Of a stretch of 64,000 nucleotides of DNA, positions 1 through 8,925 are shown in pieces. The translations under genes and the position numbers were made by a program. The stretch covers positions 20,755 through 84,754 of the forward strand of contig JAXMHB010000018.1 in the NCBI GenBank assembly GCA_046346965.1, written 5' to 3'. The number at the start of each line of letters is the position of its first letter. The stretch's first letter is position 1. Under the pieces are notes generated by a model. The model was not told where the DNA came from and searched no databases. It was given only the letters and a program-made list of their open reading frames with translations. The stretch comes from JAXMHB01 sp046346965. GTDB taxonomy: Bacteria > Pseudomonadota > Gammaproteobacteria > Xanthomonadales > SZUA-5.

Positions 1-1338
1 GTTGATCACCGGATAGGCCCAGAAGCCGTAGATCAGCCAGATGCCGGTCAGCGTGCCGGCCAGCGCCAGCGCTCCGCGACGCAGGCGGAACCACGCGCAG
101 GCGAGCAGGCCAACGATGCCCATCGCCAGCGTGATGTGCCAGGGATCGAGGCCGCGCAGGCTGCGCAGCTTGGTGGCAAAGGCCGGCTCACCGACCAGCG
201 CGTAGACCGACGCCGCCGTCAGCAGCGCCGCTAGCGTCAGCGCGAAGGCAAACAGCAGTCGCTGCACGCCGCGGCGGCGCAGCAAGCCGGGCAGGATCGG
301 CGCCAGCGCCAGCACCAGCATGGGCAGCGCCGGCATGATGTAGACGTCGCGCTTGCCGCCCGACAGCGAGAAGAAGAACACGATCAGCGCGGCGTAGCTG
401 AGCGGCAGCCAGACGCGCGCCGGTCGATGCCCGCGGCGCCAGCCCCGCACCCAGTGCGGAACCGCCCACAGCAGCGCGAAGGCGGTCGGCAGCCACAGCG
501 TCGCGATGATGCCGAGGTAGTACCAGGGCGGATGCAGATGGTGCGTCGGCGTCAGATAGCGCGAGGCGGTCTGCCCGAACAGAATGTCCTTGGCATAGGC
601 CGTGTAATCCGGGTCATTCTTCAGCCAGACGCTGATCAGCATCGGCGCCAGCCACAGCGACACCGCGCCCAGGAAAGCCAGCGCACCGACCAGCGGCCGG
701 CTCAGGCGCAGCGGTTCGCGCGGCGGCAATCCCTGCCAGTCCAGGCGCCGGCCGGCGTAGGCCAGCGGGAGGAGCAACAGCGCCAGGAAGGCCACGCCCT
801 TGGTGATCGTGCCGATGCCGGCGACCGCGCAGCCTAGCCACAGCCAACGCGGGTTGGGACCGAGCAGCAGATGGCGCAGGAAGCCGTAGGCCGCCAGCGT
901 GATCAGCCCGAGCAGCGTGGCGTCGATCTGCGCCGCGCGCATCTGGAAGGTGAATTGCAGCGTGAACAGCAGCGTCGCCGCCGCAATCCAGGCGCTGCGC
1001 CGCCCGTGCAGCCGGCGCGTCAGGTCGTACACCAGACCCAGCGTCAGCAGCCCGGCGAGCAAGGAGGGCAGCAGGAAGGCGATGCGCCAGGAGCCGGTCA
1101 GCGCATGCGCGCTGGCCTGCATCCACATGTACATCGGCGGCTTGTCCGAGTACAGCTCATTGCCGCGATGCGGGAACAGCCACTCGCCGCTGTCGACCAT
1201 CTGCTTGGCGACCAGCGCGAAGCGCGGCTCGTCGGCCGGCCAGGGATCGCGCAGGCCGATGCCGGCGCCGAGCAGCAGCAGGGCGAAGGCCAGCAGCCAC
1301 CAGCGGCGGCGCTGCTGGCTTTCGCCGTAGGCACTCAC
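1..1338 (-). CDS. ArnT/PMT-like membrane glycosyltransferase (3' end outside window)
   Basis: The gene reads leftward and runs off the left edge, so 446 residues of the N-terminal part are present. The start is a GTG that overlaps the TGA of the upstream gene (GTGA). After a first membrane segment the protein shows DPWPADEPRFA, the acidic first-loop motif of the GT39/GT83 (dolichyl-phosphate mannosyltransferase, ArnT) superfamily, then KPPMYMWMQA and many hydrophobic helices, with a GGKRDVYIMPALP loop further on. These enzymes transfer a sugar from a polyprenyl-phosphate donor at the outer face of the inner membrane. The acceptor (lipid A, protein or other glycan) cannot be told from the sequence. 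Confidence 0.8.
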   Translation of the reverse strand, partial: MSAYGESQQRRRWWLLAFALLLLGAGIGLRDPWPADEPRFALVAKQMVDSGEWLFPHRGNELYSDKPPMYMWMQASAHALTGSWRIAFLLPSLLAGLLTLGLVYDLTRRLHGRRSAWIAAATLLFTLQFTFQMRAAQIDATLLGLITLAAYGFLRHLLLGPNPRWLWLGCAVAGIGTITKGVAFLALLLLPLAYAGRRLDWQGLPPREPLRLSRPLVGALAFLGAVSLWLAPMLISVWLKNDPDYTAYAKDILFGQTASRYLTPTHHLHPPWYYLGIIATLWLPTAFALLWAVPHWVRGWRRGHRPARVWLPLSYAALIVFFFSLSGGKRDVYIMPALPMLVLALAPILPGLLRRRGVQRLLFAFALTLAALLTAASVYALVGEPAFATKLRSLRGLDPWHITLAMGIVGLLACAWFRLRRGALALAGTLTGIWLIYGFWAYPVIN

Positions 1339-2177
1339 GGCACCGCGTCCAGGCGACCGCCGGCCGGGCCGAACACGCTCTCGTCCCAACTGACGATGAC
1401 CAGACCCTTGCCGTCGAAGTGCATCAGGATCGATTTCTTCGGACGCGGTTCGATGCCCACCACCACCGCGATCACCTGCGACTCACGCTGCAGCCACTGG
1501 CCGCGCGCTTCCTTGCCGTCCTTGCCCCAGCTCAGCTGCAGAATGCCGTTGGGCTGCAGCTGCATGCGAATCGGATCGCCGCCCGGCAGCGTGCCTGCCC
1601 ACTGCTCGCCGAGCGGCAGGCGCAGCGACTGGCCTTCCTTGCGCGGATCGTAGATCGCCAGCGTGCTGATTGCGTCCTCCACGTCCAGACGCAAGGTGGC
1701 GTAACGGTCGCGCTTCTTGGCTTCCGGACCGCGCAGCACGATGAAGGCGGAATCGTAATTGGTCAGCGTCACCCGGCCGGGGCCGGCTTTGCCGTCCTTC
1801 TCCAGCAGGCGCCAGCCGGCGAGATCGGCGCGATAAACCGTCAGCAGCGGTTGCTTCTTGCCGCGCTCGCTCAGTTCGACCACCAGCGCGGCCTTCACGT
1901 CCGGGTGGATGGCCTGCGCCTCCTCCGGGCTGAGCTCGCGCGCGCTGACGTCCTCGGCGCGCCAGGACTCGGGCAGCACCAGGCTGACGCCGACGCCATT
2001 CGACACATAGCGGCCGGGCACGTTCAAGGTGGCGGGGGTCACCGCGGCGCCGGGCGCCCAGCTGGGACGATTCTGCTCGGTGCTGCTCGCGGCCGGCGTG
2101 GCGGCATCCTCGGCACTGGCAACGGACGCGATCAAGCCAGCGGCGAGAGCGAGCAGGCACCCCATCAATGTGCGCAT
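1335..2177 (-). CDS. Secreted protein of unknown function
   Basis: 280 residues starting at MRTLMGCLLALAAGLI, a clear signal peptide ending near ASA-ED. Longer in-frame starts exist, but they would bury the signal peptide. The mature part is soluble and probably beta-rich (VPGRYVSNGVGVSLVLPESW near the N-terminus), with no catalytic motif I recognise. It lies directly upstream of the glycosyltransferase and overlaps its start, so the two are probably co-translated. A periplasmic location is inferred from the signal peptide alone. Confidence 0.7.
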   Translation of the reverse strand: MRTLMGCLLALAAGLIASVASAEDAATPAASSTEQNRPSWAPGAAVTPATLNVPGRYVSNGVGVSLVLPESWRAEDVSARELSPEEAQAIHPDVKAALVVELSERGKKQPLLTVYRADLAGWRLLEKDGKAGPGRVTLTNYDSAFIVLRGPEAKKRDRYATLRLDVEDAISTLAIYDPRKEGQSLRLPLGEQWAGTLPGGDPIRMQLQPNGILQLSWGKDGKEARGQWLQRESQVIAVVVGIEPRPKKSILMHFDGKGLVIVSWDESVFGPAGGRLDAVP

Positions 2178-2278
2178 GACTCTGGCTCCAATCAGGAAGA
2201 AAGGCCGCGGAGCATAGCCCAGGCGCATGAGGGCTGGCGTTCCAGGGCCTGAACCGGCGGCGTGGCTGGCGAGGCTGT

Positions 2279-2535
2279 TGCCAAACATGGCTGCGCGGAG
2301 CCAAGAGCGGGGCAGGGGTCAGGGGTCGGGGGACCCACACTGCCGCGCTTCCGTGCACCGTCGCGGGTACCTGTTTGCCGCCCGAGCAAGCGCGCCGGAG
2401 GCGAGGCAGGGACTCTTGCCAAACATGGCTGCGTCGGGAGAGAAACAGGACTCGGGACTCGGGGCAAACCGAGGCGGCGACAGTGCCAGGCAAGCGCCGC
2501 CCTGCTGGTCCCCCGCCCCCCGCCTCGCTCTTGCT
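2279..2535. mobile_element. Intergenic inverted-repeat element E1 (MITE-like)
   Basis: Non-coding DNA in the gap between two divergent genes. Its ends are G-rich/C-rich inverted arms: left from about 2303 (AAGAGCGGGGCAGGGG, later GGGGGACCCAC) and right about 2492-2532 (CTGGTCCCCCGCCCCCCG). Inside, a 16-base string TTGCCAAACATGGCTG occurs twice (about 2279 and 2417), so part of the element is tandemly duplicated. The same architecture recurs near 34.6, 48.9 and 53.1 kb. No transposase is inside. Confidence 0.6.
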
Positions 2536-2650
2536 CCTCCGCACGCATGTCTGGCAGGAGGGTCTCTGGCTGAACGGCCGCGCCCGCGCAGTTCCCAATC
2601 CCGGCGACTTCGGCCATGCTGCGCGCCCGTTTCTCCTCCGGCAGCCTTCC

Positions 2651-3544
2651 GTGCCCAATCCGCAAGCCCAGGCCCTGATCGAGGCGCTCGGCTACACGCC
2701 GCGCTTCTTTACGCGCGATGGACTGTCCATGCACTACCTCGACGAGGGTCAGGGCGAGCCCGTCGTCATGGTGCATGGCAACCCGAGCTGGTGCTGGTTG
2801 TATCGCGATCTGGTCGCCGAGCTCAAATCCAGCCATCGCTGCATCGTGCCCGATCACATCGGCATGGGCTTGTCCGATCTGCCGGACGACAGCCGCTACC
2901 GCTACACGCTCGACAGTCGCGTCGCCGATTTCACCGCACTGATGGACAAGCTGGTGCCGAGCGGTCCGGTCACGCTGGTGATGCACGACTGGGGTGGCGC
3001 GATCGCCAGCGCCTGGGCCACGCGCAATCCGGAGCGCGTGCGCCGCCTGGTGGTGTTCAACACGGCCGCCTTTCCGATGCTGCCCGGCAAACGCCTGCCG
3101 CGCACGCTGAAGCTGGTGCGCAATACGCGGCTCGGTGCTTTCCTGGTCGAGCGCTTCAACGCTTTTGCGGTCGGCGCCGCGCGCACCGGCACCGTCGGTG
3201 CGCTGCCCGCCAAGGTGCGCGAGGGCTTCCTCGCCCCCTACGACAGTCCGACCGCCCGCAGGGCCGTGCTGCGCTTCGTGCAAGACATCCCGCTCAGCGA
3301 GGGCGATCCGGCCTGGTCCACCATTCAGGCGACCGCAGCCGGTCTGGAACGGCTGGCCGACAAGCCGATGCTGATCCTCTGGGGTCTGCAGGATTTCGTG
3401 TTCGACCGCGATTACTTCGACGAGTGGTGCCGGCGCTTCCCGCGTGCGGAGGCGATCGCCTTCAACGACGCCGGCCACTATGTGATCGAGGACGCGCGTG
3501 CGACCATTCTGCCCAAGGTGCGCGAATTCCTCGCGCGCAGCTGA
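2651..3544 (+). CDS. OleB-like alpha/beta hydrolase (haloalkane dehalogenase family)
   Basis: 297 residues from a GTG start (VPNPQAQALIEALGY). The upstream in-frame extension would run through the repeat element and is rejected. Motifs: oxyanion-hole HGNPSWCWLYR, DHIGMGLSD, nucleophile region MHDWGGA (Asp nucleophile as in haloalkane dehalogenases and OleB), and the catalytic His in DAGHYVIEDA. The stretches FLAPYDSPTARRAVLRFVQ and DIPLSEGDP resemble OleB, the beta-lactone decarboxylase of long-chain olefin synthesis. No oleA, oleC or oleD lies next to it, so it is either an orphan OleB or a related hydrolase with another substrate. Cytoplasmic; no signal peptide. Confidence 0.8.
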   Translation: MPNPQAQALIEALGYTPRFFTRDGLSMHYLDEGQGEPVVMVHGNPSWCWLYRDLVAELKSSHRCIVPDHIGMGLSDLPDDSRYRYTLDSRVADFTALMDKLVPSGPVTLVMHDWGGAIASAWATRNPERVRRLVVFNTAAFPMLPGKRLPRTLKLVRNTRLGAFLVERFNAFAVGAARTGTVGALPAKVREGFLAPYDSPTARRAVLRFVQDIPLSEGDPAWSTIQATAAGLERLADKPMLILWGLQDFVFDRDYFDEWCRRFPRAEAIAFNDAGHYVIEDARATILPKVREFLARS

Positions 3545-3561
3545 ACTGACCAGGACTGCCC

Positions 3562-3921
3562 ATGAGCTCTCGCCCGGACGCCGACGCGCGCCTTGAAGCC
3601 TTCATCGAAGGCGTATGCCGCAGCAACACACTGTGGGGACTGAAAAGCGCTTCCGGCTGGGCCGTGGTGGGCGCCGACGATCAGGACTGCTTCCCGGTGT
3701 GGCCGGACGAATCCGGCGCGCGCGCCTGGGCGGTCGGCGAGCTGGCCGATTGCGTGCCGGCGAGCATCGATCTCGAGAGCTGGATGCAGCGCTGGCTGCC
3801 GGGCATGGATGGCGATGGCACGCTGGTGCTGGTCAATCCCAGCGACGACGATGACGAAGAAGGCCTGGTGCTGAGCCCGGGCGAGCTCGAAGAACTGCTG
3901 CTCGACGCGCTCGGCGAATAA
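3562..3921 (+). CDS. DUF2750 family protein
   Basis: 119 residues with the DUF2750 layout: an N-terminal helix, VCRSNTLWGLKSASGWAVV, PVWPDESGARAWA, and WMQRWLPGMDGDGTLVLV, then an acidic linker (DDDDEE) and a C-terminal helix. It is a small cytoplasmic protein of unknown function. It begins 17 bases after the OleB-like gene and may be co-transcribed. Its stop is 3 bases from the convergent stop of the sigma-54 regulator. Confidence 0.75.
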   Translation: MSSRPDADARLEAFIEGVCRSNTLWGLKSASGWAVVGADDQDCFPVWPDESGARAWAVGELADCVPASIDLESWMQRWLPGMDGDGTLVLVNPSDDDDEEGLVLSPGELEELLLDALGE

Positions 3922-3924
3922 AGC

Positions 3925-5280
3925 TCATTCGCCGCGGCGGACGTCGATCCCGTACTTCTCCATGCGCCGGTAGAGCGCCTGACGCGATAGCCCCAGGGCG
4001 TGCGCGGCTTCGGCGACGACGCCGTGGGCGCGCGCCAGCGCGGCCTCGATTTCATCGCGTCCAGGCTCGCGCAGCGCCGGCTCGGCGCCGCTGGGCAGCG
4101 GGCTCGGCAGCGGTAGCCCCAGATCCTCGACACTGACCACGCCGTCGCGGCACAGCAGGCCGGCGCGGGTCAGCGCGTTTTTCAACTCGCGCACATTGCC
4201 CGGCCACAAATGCGCTTCCAGCGCCCGCCGCGCGCCATCGGACAGCTTCAGCCCCGGCGGCAGGAAGTGCTCGGCCAAGGGCACGATGTCCTCGCGCCGC
4301 TCGGCCAGCGGCGGCAGACGCACCTCGATCACGTTGAGCCGGTAGTACAAATCCTCGCGAAACTCGCCGCGCCGGATCATCGCCGGCAGATCGGCATTGG
4401 TGGCGGAGAGCACGCGCACCTTGACCTCGCGCGTGCGCGTCGAGCCCAGGCGCTCGAAGCGGCCGGTTTCCAGCACGCGCAGCAGCTTCATCTGGCCCGC
4501 CGGCGGCAGGTTGCCGATCTCGTCGAGCAGCAGCGTGCCGCCGTCGGCGGCCTCGAAGCGGCCCTCGCGCGCCTTGCCGGCGCCGGTGTAGGCGCCGGCT
4601 TCGGCGCCGAACAACTCGGCTTCCAACAGATCCGCCGGCAGCGCGCCGCAATTGACCGCGATGAAGGGGCCGTCCTTGACGCGCGAGTTGGCGTGGATGA
4701 TCTCGGCGATGCGCTCCTTGCCGGCGCCGTTCGGGCCGGTGATCAGCACCGACACATCGGCCTTGGCCACCTGACAGGCCAGTCGCAGCACGCGCTCGGT
4801 GGCGGGCGCCGCATACACGAGGCCACGCAGATCGTAATCGCGCGCCAGACTGCGGCGGCCTTCGGACTCGCGCGCGGCCAGGCGCCGCGCCTGCCGATTG
4901 CTCTCGGCCAGCTCGAGCAGATTGCGCACCGTGGTGAGCAGGCGCTGGTCGTCCCAGGGCTTGCCGAGGTAGTCCGCCGCCCCCGCCTTGACCAGATCGA
5001 CCGCCTGCTCCAGATGCGTCCACGCCGTCAGCAGAATCACCGGCAGATCGGGATGCCGCTCGCGAATCTGCCGGAACAGCGCGACGCCTTCCTCGCCCGA
5101 GGTGGTGTCGCTGCTGAAGTTCATGTCCTGGATGACCAGGTCGATCGCCTCGCGCGCCAGCACGTCCAGCCCGGCGCGCGGACTGGTCACCGCCGTCACC
5201 GCGTAGCCATCCAGTCCCAGCAGCAGTTCCAGCGCGGTGCCGATGGCGGCGTTGTCGTCGATGATCAGGATGTGGGGCAT
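3925..5280 (-). CDS. Sigma-54-dependent response regulator (NtrC family)
   Basis: 451 residues in three domains. A receiver domain (1-125) carries the acidic pair IDD, the phosphoacceptor Asp in QDMNF, the Thr in LLTAW and the Lys in GKPWDD. An AAA+ domain (about 150-380) has Walker A GPNGAGKE, a GAYTGA loop (Tyr in place of the usual Phe of GAFTGA) and Walker B GGTLLLDEIG. A C-terminal Fis-type helix-turn-helix has ALGLSRQALYRRM. It should activate RNA polymerase-sigma-54 when phosphorylated. It is the last gene of the minus-strand ABC exporter block, so control of that exporter is likely. No histidine kinase is adjacent. Confidence 0.93.
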   Translation of the reverse strand: MPHILIIDDNAAIGTALELLLGLDGYAVTAVTSPRAGLDVLAREAIDLVIQDMNFSSDTTSGEEGVALFRQIRERHPDLPVILLTAWTHLEQAVDLVKAGAADYLGKPWDDQRLLTTVRNLLELAESNRQARRLAARESEGRRSLARDYDLRGLVYAAPATERVLRLACQVAKADVSVLITGPNGAGKERIAEIIHANSRVKDGPFIAVNCGALPADLLEAELFGAEAGAYTGAGKAREGRFEAADGGTLLLDEIGNLPPAGQMKLLRVLETGRFERLGSTRTREVKVRVLSATNADLPAMIRRGEFREDLYYRLNVIEVRLPPLAERREDIVPLAEHFLPPGLKLSDGARRALEAHLWPGNVRELKNALTRAGLLCRDGVVSVEDLGLPLPSPLPSGAEPALREPGRDEIEAALARAHGVVAEAAHALGLSRQALYRRMEKYGIDVRRGE

Positions 5281-5361
5281 GGGAGGGGGAAAGGGGAAAA
5301 GGAAAATGGGAAAAGGGGATGGGAGGTTAAAAGTGAAAAGTTAAAAGTGAAAGGTGAAAAG
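5281..5361. repeat. Purine-rich heptamer repeat tract
   Basis: Just upstream of the response regulator start lies a run of G/A-rich units (GGGGAAAAGG type), then alternating AAAAGTG and AAAAGTT heptamers at 5326-5361. The same words recur at 7950-7980, 8764-8800, 8861-8889 and, as pyrimidines, 21935-21970. It adds length between two genes of one transcription unit. Confidence 0.7.
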
Positions 5362-5375
5362 CACATCGCTGGTTT

Positions 5376-5398
5376 GCCGGGCTCGGGGGGAGCCCGGC
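5376..5398. other. Strong GC hairpin between permease and regulator genes
   Basis: A perfect 9-bp stem, GCCGGGCTC (5376-5384) with GAGCCCGGC (5390-5398), and a five-G loop. It sits between the permease stop and the regulator start on the minus strand. No U-run follows in either direction, so it is a weak candidate for a terminator, attenuator or mRNA-stability stem. Confidence 0.4.
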
Positions 5399-5406
5399 GG
5401 TGGTGC

Positions 5407-6633
5407 TCAGGCGGCGCGGGTGGCGATGGCTGGGGCGATTTTGCTGGCGCGGACGGCGGGGCCGAGCACGGCGAGCTGTCCCAGAATCAGCACGACGACA
5501 GCGCCGATCGGCAGCCAGGTCCAGGGCAGTCGATCAAAACCCAAATGCTTCACCAGGAAGGCATTCACCGCAATGGCCAGGATGGAGCCAATGCTGATCC
5601 CGATCAGCGCAATCAGCGCATTCTCGGTCTGGAAGTAGCGCACGATGTCGCGCTGGCGAGCGCCGAGCGCGCGGCGGGTGCCGATCTGTTTGGTGCGCTG
5701 GGTCACCCAGAAGCTGGCCTGACCAACGATGCCGAAGGCAGTCACCGCCAACAGCGCGATGCCGATGGCGCCCAGCAGCACCGCCATCGCCATATCGTCG
5801 CGATAGGCGTCGGCGCGGATGTCGTCAAAGCTGCGCACGCCGGCGACGATGCGATTCGGGTTGACCTTGAACAGCGTCTCTTCCACCACCTTCATGACGC
5901 GATCGCGCTCACCCGGCTGGGTGCGGACCACGTAGGCCGCGCCGACCGGCACTGCCGGCGCAAACACCACGTTCAGCGGATTGCGCGAGCGCGGCCACGG
6001 CGTGGTCAGGTGATCCACCACACCGATGACGCGCTGCTGCGGCTGGGCCTGATCGCCGGTCATGTTGATCATCTTGCCGATCGCGCTCTCACCCGGGAAC
6101 AGCTTGTCGGCCAGGTCGCGCGTGATCAGCACCACCGGCGGGTTCGGACGGTCGCCCTGCTTGAAGGTGCCGATCTCTCCCGGCTCGAAGTTGCGGCCCT
6201 CGACGATGCGCGTGCCCAGCGCATCGATGAACTGGACGTCGGCCAGGTACAGCGCCGCGCCGCGCTCGGGACCCTCGATGTCTTCCTCGGCCTTCAGCGC
6301 GATGCTGGTCTGCCAGCCGCTGCGACCCATCGGGATGGCGATGGTGGAACTGGCGGCGAGGACGCCGGGAATGGCGCGCAGCGCGGCCAGATCTTCCTCG
6401 GTGGCTGCCTGCGGCTCGCGGGCAGTGCCGATGTTCTGGTTGTTGACCAGGAACACATTGGGCTCATCGACGCCGCTGGCCATGCTCATCGCCTCGATGC
6501 GCTCGGTGACGATGAACAGCACATTGGCCAGGATCGCCAGCGTCAGCGCGATCTGCGCCGCGATCAGCGTCGCCGCCACCGGATTGCGCTTCAGGGTAGA
6601 CAGAATCGGACGGATTTCCATGGCGGACCTCAA
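5407..6633 (-). CDS. MacB/FtsX-type ABC transporter permease
   Basis: 408 residues. One N-terminal membrane helix (about 15-40) is followed by a periplasmic MacB-like domain (about 45-270) and three C-terminal helices. FtsX-type features include FGIVGQASFWVTQRTKQIGTR and RRALGARQRDIVRYF. The start overlaps the stop of the preceding permease by 4 bases. With that second, non-identical permease it probably forms a heterodimer energised by the ATPase at 7996-8715. The substrate is unknown; this group includes exporters of peptides, antibiotics and lipoproteins. Confidence 0.88.
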   Translation of the reverse strand: MRSAMEIRPILSTLKRNPVAATLIAAQIALTLAILANVLFIVTERIEAMSMASGVDEPNVFLVNNQNIGTAREPQAATEEDLAALRAIPGVLAASSTIAIPMGRSGWQTSIALKAEEDIEGPERGAALYLADVQFIDALGTRIVEGRNFEPGEIGTFKQGDRPNPPVVLITRDLADKLFPGESAIGKMINMTGDQAQPQQRVIGVVDHLTTPWPRSRNPLNVVFAPAVPVGAAYVVRTQPGERDRVMKVVEETLFKVNPNRIVAGVRSFDDIRADAYRDDMAMAVLLGAIGIALLAVTAFGIVGQASFWVTQRTKQIGTRRALGARQRDIVRYFQTENALIALIGISIGSILAIAVNAFLVKHLGFDRLPWTWLPIGAVVVLILGQLAVLGPAVRASKIAPAIATRAA

Positions 6634-7943
6634 TTGGTCTTCAGTTGCGAGGCCGGCGCGATGCGGCAGGCGCGCCAGGCGGGATAGGCACCAGCGGCCA
6701 CGGCGCCGAGCACGGACACCAGCAACAGCAGGCCGAACAGCGCGGCATCGAGGTGCGCGATGGCATCAAAGCGCGGCATCAGATACCGCAGCAGGCGCAG
6801 GCCGGCGAGCGTCAGCAGCAGCCCCGACAGCGCGCCGAGCAGACCGATCAGGCCGGATTCGGTCAGGTGCTGCGCGAACACCGCGCTGCGCTTGGCGCCG
6901 AGCGCCCGGCGCAGACCGATCTCGCCGCTCTTGCGCAGGAACTTGGCCAGCAGCAGGCCGGCGGCGTTGAGCAGACAGACGATCAGAAAGGCCACGCCGA
7001 CGCCGACAAAAATGCGGGTGTCGTCCGGCACCACGCGGTTTTGCGCCAGCCATTCCATCACCGGCACCACGCGGTTGTTGTCCGGGCGCGGGAAGCGGCC
7101 GGCCTTGCGCTGTTCGGCCACGTAAGCGCCGAGGTAGGCCAGATAGGCCTCGCGCGCGGCGGCGTCGGGCAGTTCCACCCAGTACTGGGTCATGATGCAA
7201 TCGGACTCGATCAGGCCCTGGTAGCCCTCGCCAGTGGGCGGCTTCCAGCAGTTGATGCTGCCGTTGACGTCCATCTGCTTGGCGGCCGCCACCGAGAAGG
7301 GAATAAAGACCTCCTCCGGGTTGTCCAGCGTGTCGTTGGTGATGTCGTAGAACAGCGGCGTCAGCCGCCAGTTGTCGAGCACGCCGACGATGCTGAAGTC
7401 CTCGTCGTCGAAGCGGATGCGTTCGCCTACCACGTCGGTGCGCTTGAACACGCGTTCGGCCAGTTCGCGTGTGATCACGGTCACCCGCGCCTCGCGCTGT
7501 TCGTCCTCCCTGGACCAACCGCCGCCGTGCAGGAAGGGCGCGTCGAACATGGCAAAGAAGTCGCCGCCGGTGGCGCGCGCGCTGGCCAGCCGCGGGCGCA
7601 CGCTGGCATCTGCCGGCACCACGCTGACCGAGGTCTTGTGCATGCCGGCCTGGCGCAGGCCCTTGGCATCGGCCATCAGCCGGCGCGAATCGCCAAAGGT
7701 CAGCTGGTCGGGCGGCAGTCCGGTTTCGCGATCGAAAGCGCGCTCGGGCGACCAGTTATCCAGCTGCACGGCATACAGCACATCGCTCTTGTGCGGAATC
7801 GGGTTATTGGACATGCGATACAGCACGGTAAAGGCGGTCATCGCGGTGGCCAGCCCGAAAGCAATGGCCAGCACCATCAGCGTCGACAGCACCGGTGTGC
7901 GCTTGAGCGCCAGAACGGCGAGTTTCAGATAGTAGGCGAACAT
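6630..7943 (-). CDS. MacB/FtsX-type ABC transporter permease
   Basis: 437 residues, similar in plan to its downstream neighbour: helix at about 18-40, periplasmic domain about 45-310, then three helices (FVGVGVAFLIVCLLNAAGLL and two more). The cytoplasmic loop FLRKSGEIGLRRALGAKRSA is the FtsX-family coupling region. The soluble domain is longer than in the partner and contains two Cys (INCWKPP, ESDCIM) that could form a disulfide. It ends in a 4-base overlap with the next permease. Confidence 0.88.
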   Translation of the reverse strand: MFAYYLKLAVLALKRTPVLSTLMVLAIAFGLATAMTAFTVLYRMSNNPIPHKSDVLYAVQLDNWSPERAFDRETGLPPDQLTFGDSRRLMADAKGLRQAGMHKTSVSVVPADASVRPRLASARATGGDFFAMFDAPFLHGGGWSREDEQREARVTVITRELAERVFKRTDVVGERIRFDDEDFSIVGVLDNWRLTPLFYDITNDTLDNPEEVFIPFSVAAAKQMDVNGSINCWKPPTGEGYQGLIESDCIMTQYWVELPDAAAREAYLAYLGAYVAEQRKAGRFPRPDNNRVVPVMEWLAQNRVVPDDTRIFVGVGVAFLIVCLLNAAGLLLAKFLRKSGEIGLRRALGAKRSAVFAQHLTESGLIGLLGALSGLLLTLAGLRLLRYLMPRFDAIAHLDAALFGLLLLVSVLGAVAAGAYPAWRACRIAPASQLKTN

Positions 7944-7995
7944 GGGAGAGGCCGAGAAAAGGAAAAGGGGAAAAGGAAAATGGTGAGGGAATCAA

Positions 7996-8715
7996 TCAGG
8001 CAACGGCGCGTGGCTTGTCGACGACGCGGATCGGCTTGTCGTCGGCTTCCGCCAGATCCACCACCTGACCATCGACGATATGCACATGGCGACGGGCGCG
8101 GCGCGCCAGTTCCAGATCGTGGGTCACCATGATGATGGTGGTGCCCTGGCTGTTGATTTCCTCCAGCAGTTCCATTACGCCGCGCGCCATCACCGTATCC
8201 AGATTGCCGGTGGGCTCGTCCGCCAGCAGCAGTTTGGGATCGCCGGCCAGCGCGCGCGCGATCGCCACACGCTGCTGCTGCCCGCCAGACAGCTCGGCGG
8301 GATAATGGTGCAGGCGCGAACCCAGGCCCACCCGCGCCAGCGAGCTCTCGATCCGCCGCTTGCGCTCAGCCTTGGGCATGCCGCGATAACGCAGCGGCAC
8401 ATCGACATTGTCATAGAGGTCGAGATCGGCGATCAGATTGAAACTCTGAAAAATGAAGCCAATCTTCTCGTTGCGCAAACGCGAGCGCGCATCGTCATCG
8501 AGGTTGCGCACATCGATGCCATCGAGCGCATACAAACCGTCGGTATGCTCTTCCAGCAGGCCAGCGATATTCAAAAACGTGGTCTTGCCCGAACCCGACG
8601 GCCCGGTCACCGCAGCAAACTCGCCGGCATTGACGGTCAAACTGAGGTCGCGCAGCGCATGGGTTTCCACCAAGGCCGTGCGGAAGACTTTGCGCAGGTT
8701 TTGCATGTGTAGCAT
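7996..8715 (-). CDS. ABC transporter ATP-binding protein (LolD/MacB class)
   Basis: 239 residues with all ABC motifs: Walker A GPSGSGKTT, Q-loop IFQSFNL, signature LSGGQQQR, Walker B LLLADEP and the switch His in MVTHDLE. The size and the NLDTVMARGVMELLEEI segment match the MacB/LolD subfamily that works with FtsX-type permeases. The start MLHMQNLRKVF is used; a second Met three codons in is possible. It lies between the adaptor gene and the two permeases and powers the exporter. Confidence 0.93.
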   Translation of the reverse strand: MLHMQNLRKVFRTALVETHALRDLSLTVNAGEFAAVTGPSGSGKTTFLNIAGLLEEHTDGLYALDGIDVRNLDDDARSRLRNEKIGFIFQSFNLIADLDLYDNVDVPLRYRGMPKAERKRRIESSLARVGLGSRLHHYPAELSGGQQQRVAIARALAGDPKLLLADEPTGNLDTVMARGVMELLEEINSQGTTIIMVTHDLELARRARRHVHIVDGQVVDLAEADDKPIRVVDKPRAVA

Positions 8716-8763
8716 GGGGAACTCCGTGGGGCGGGGGCTAAAGGTGAGGGCTGGGGTGAACGG

Positions 8764-8889
8764 TAAAAGGTTAAAAGTTAAAAGTTAAGAGTGAAAGGTG
8801 CTGAGACATCGTCGATTACCAGATCTGTTGCGTTCATCCTGGGGCTTCGAGTGGGAGAATTCACTTTTCACTTTTCACTTTTCACTCTC
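8764..8889. repeat. Paired heptamer tracts forming an inverted repeat
   Basis: Left tract 8764-8800 (AAAAGTT/AAAGGTG units) and right tract 8861-8889 (TTTTCAC units, three in a row) are roughly reverse complements about 60 bases apart. They could fold into an AT-rich hairpin in the 210-base gap between the adaptor and ATPase genes. Confidence 0.6.
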
Positions 8890-8925
8890 CCCCTCCAGCC
8901 GCCGTCATTTCCCCGACTTCCCGCT

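Noticed and set aside
5376..5398. GC hairpin as a rho-independent terminator
   Set aside because: The stem is strong but no T-run follows on either strand; kept only as a hairpin.
4210..6687. Long plus-strand open frame opposite the response regulator and permease
   Set aside because: It is antisense to two genes with full domain motifs; its product is His/Gln/Arg-rich with no domain, as expected from GC-rich antisense frames.
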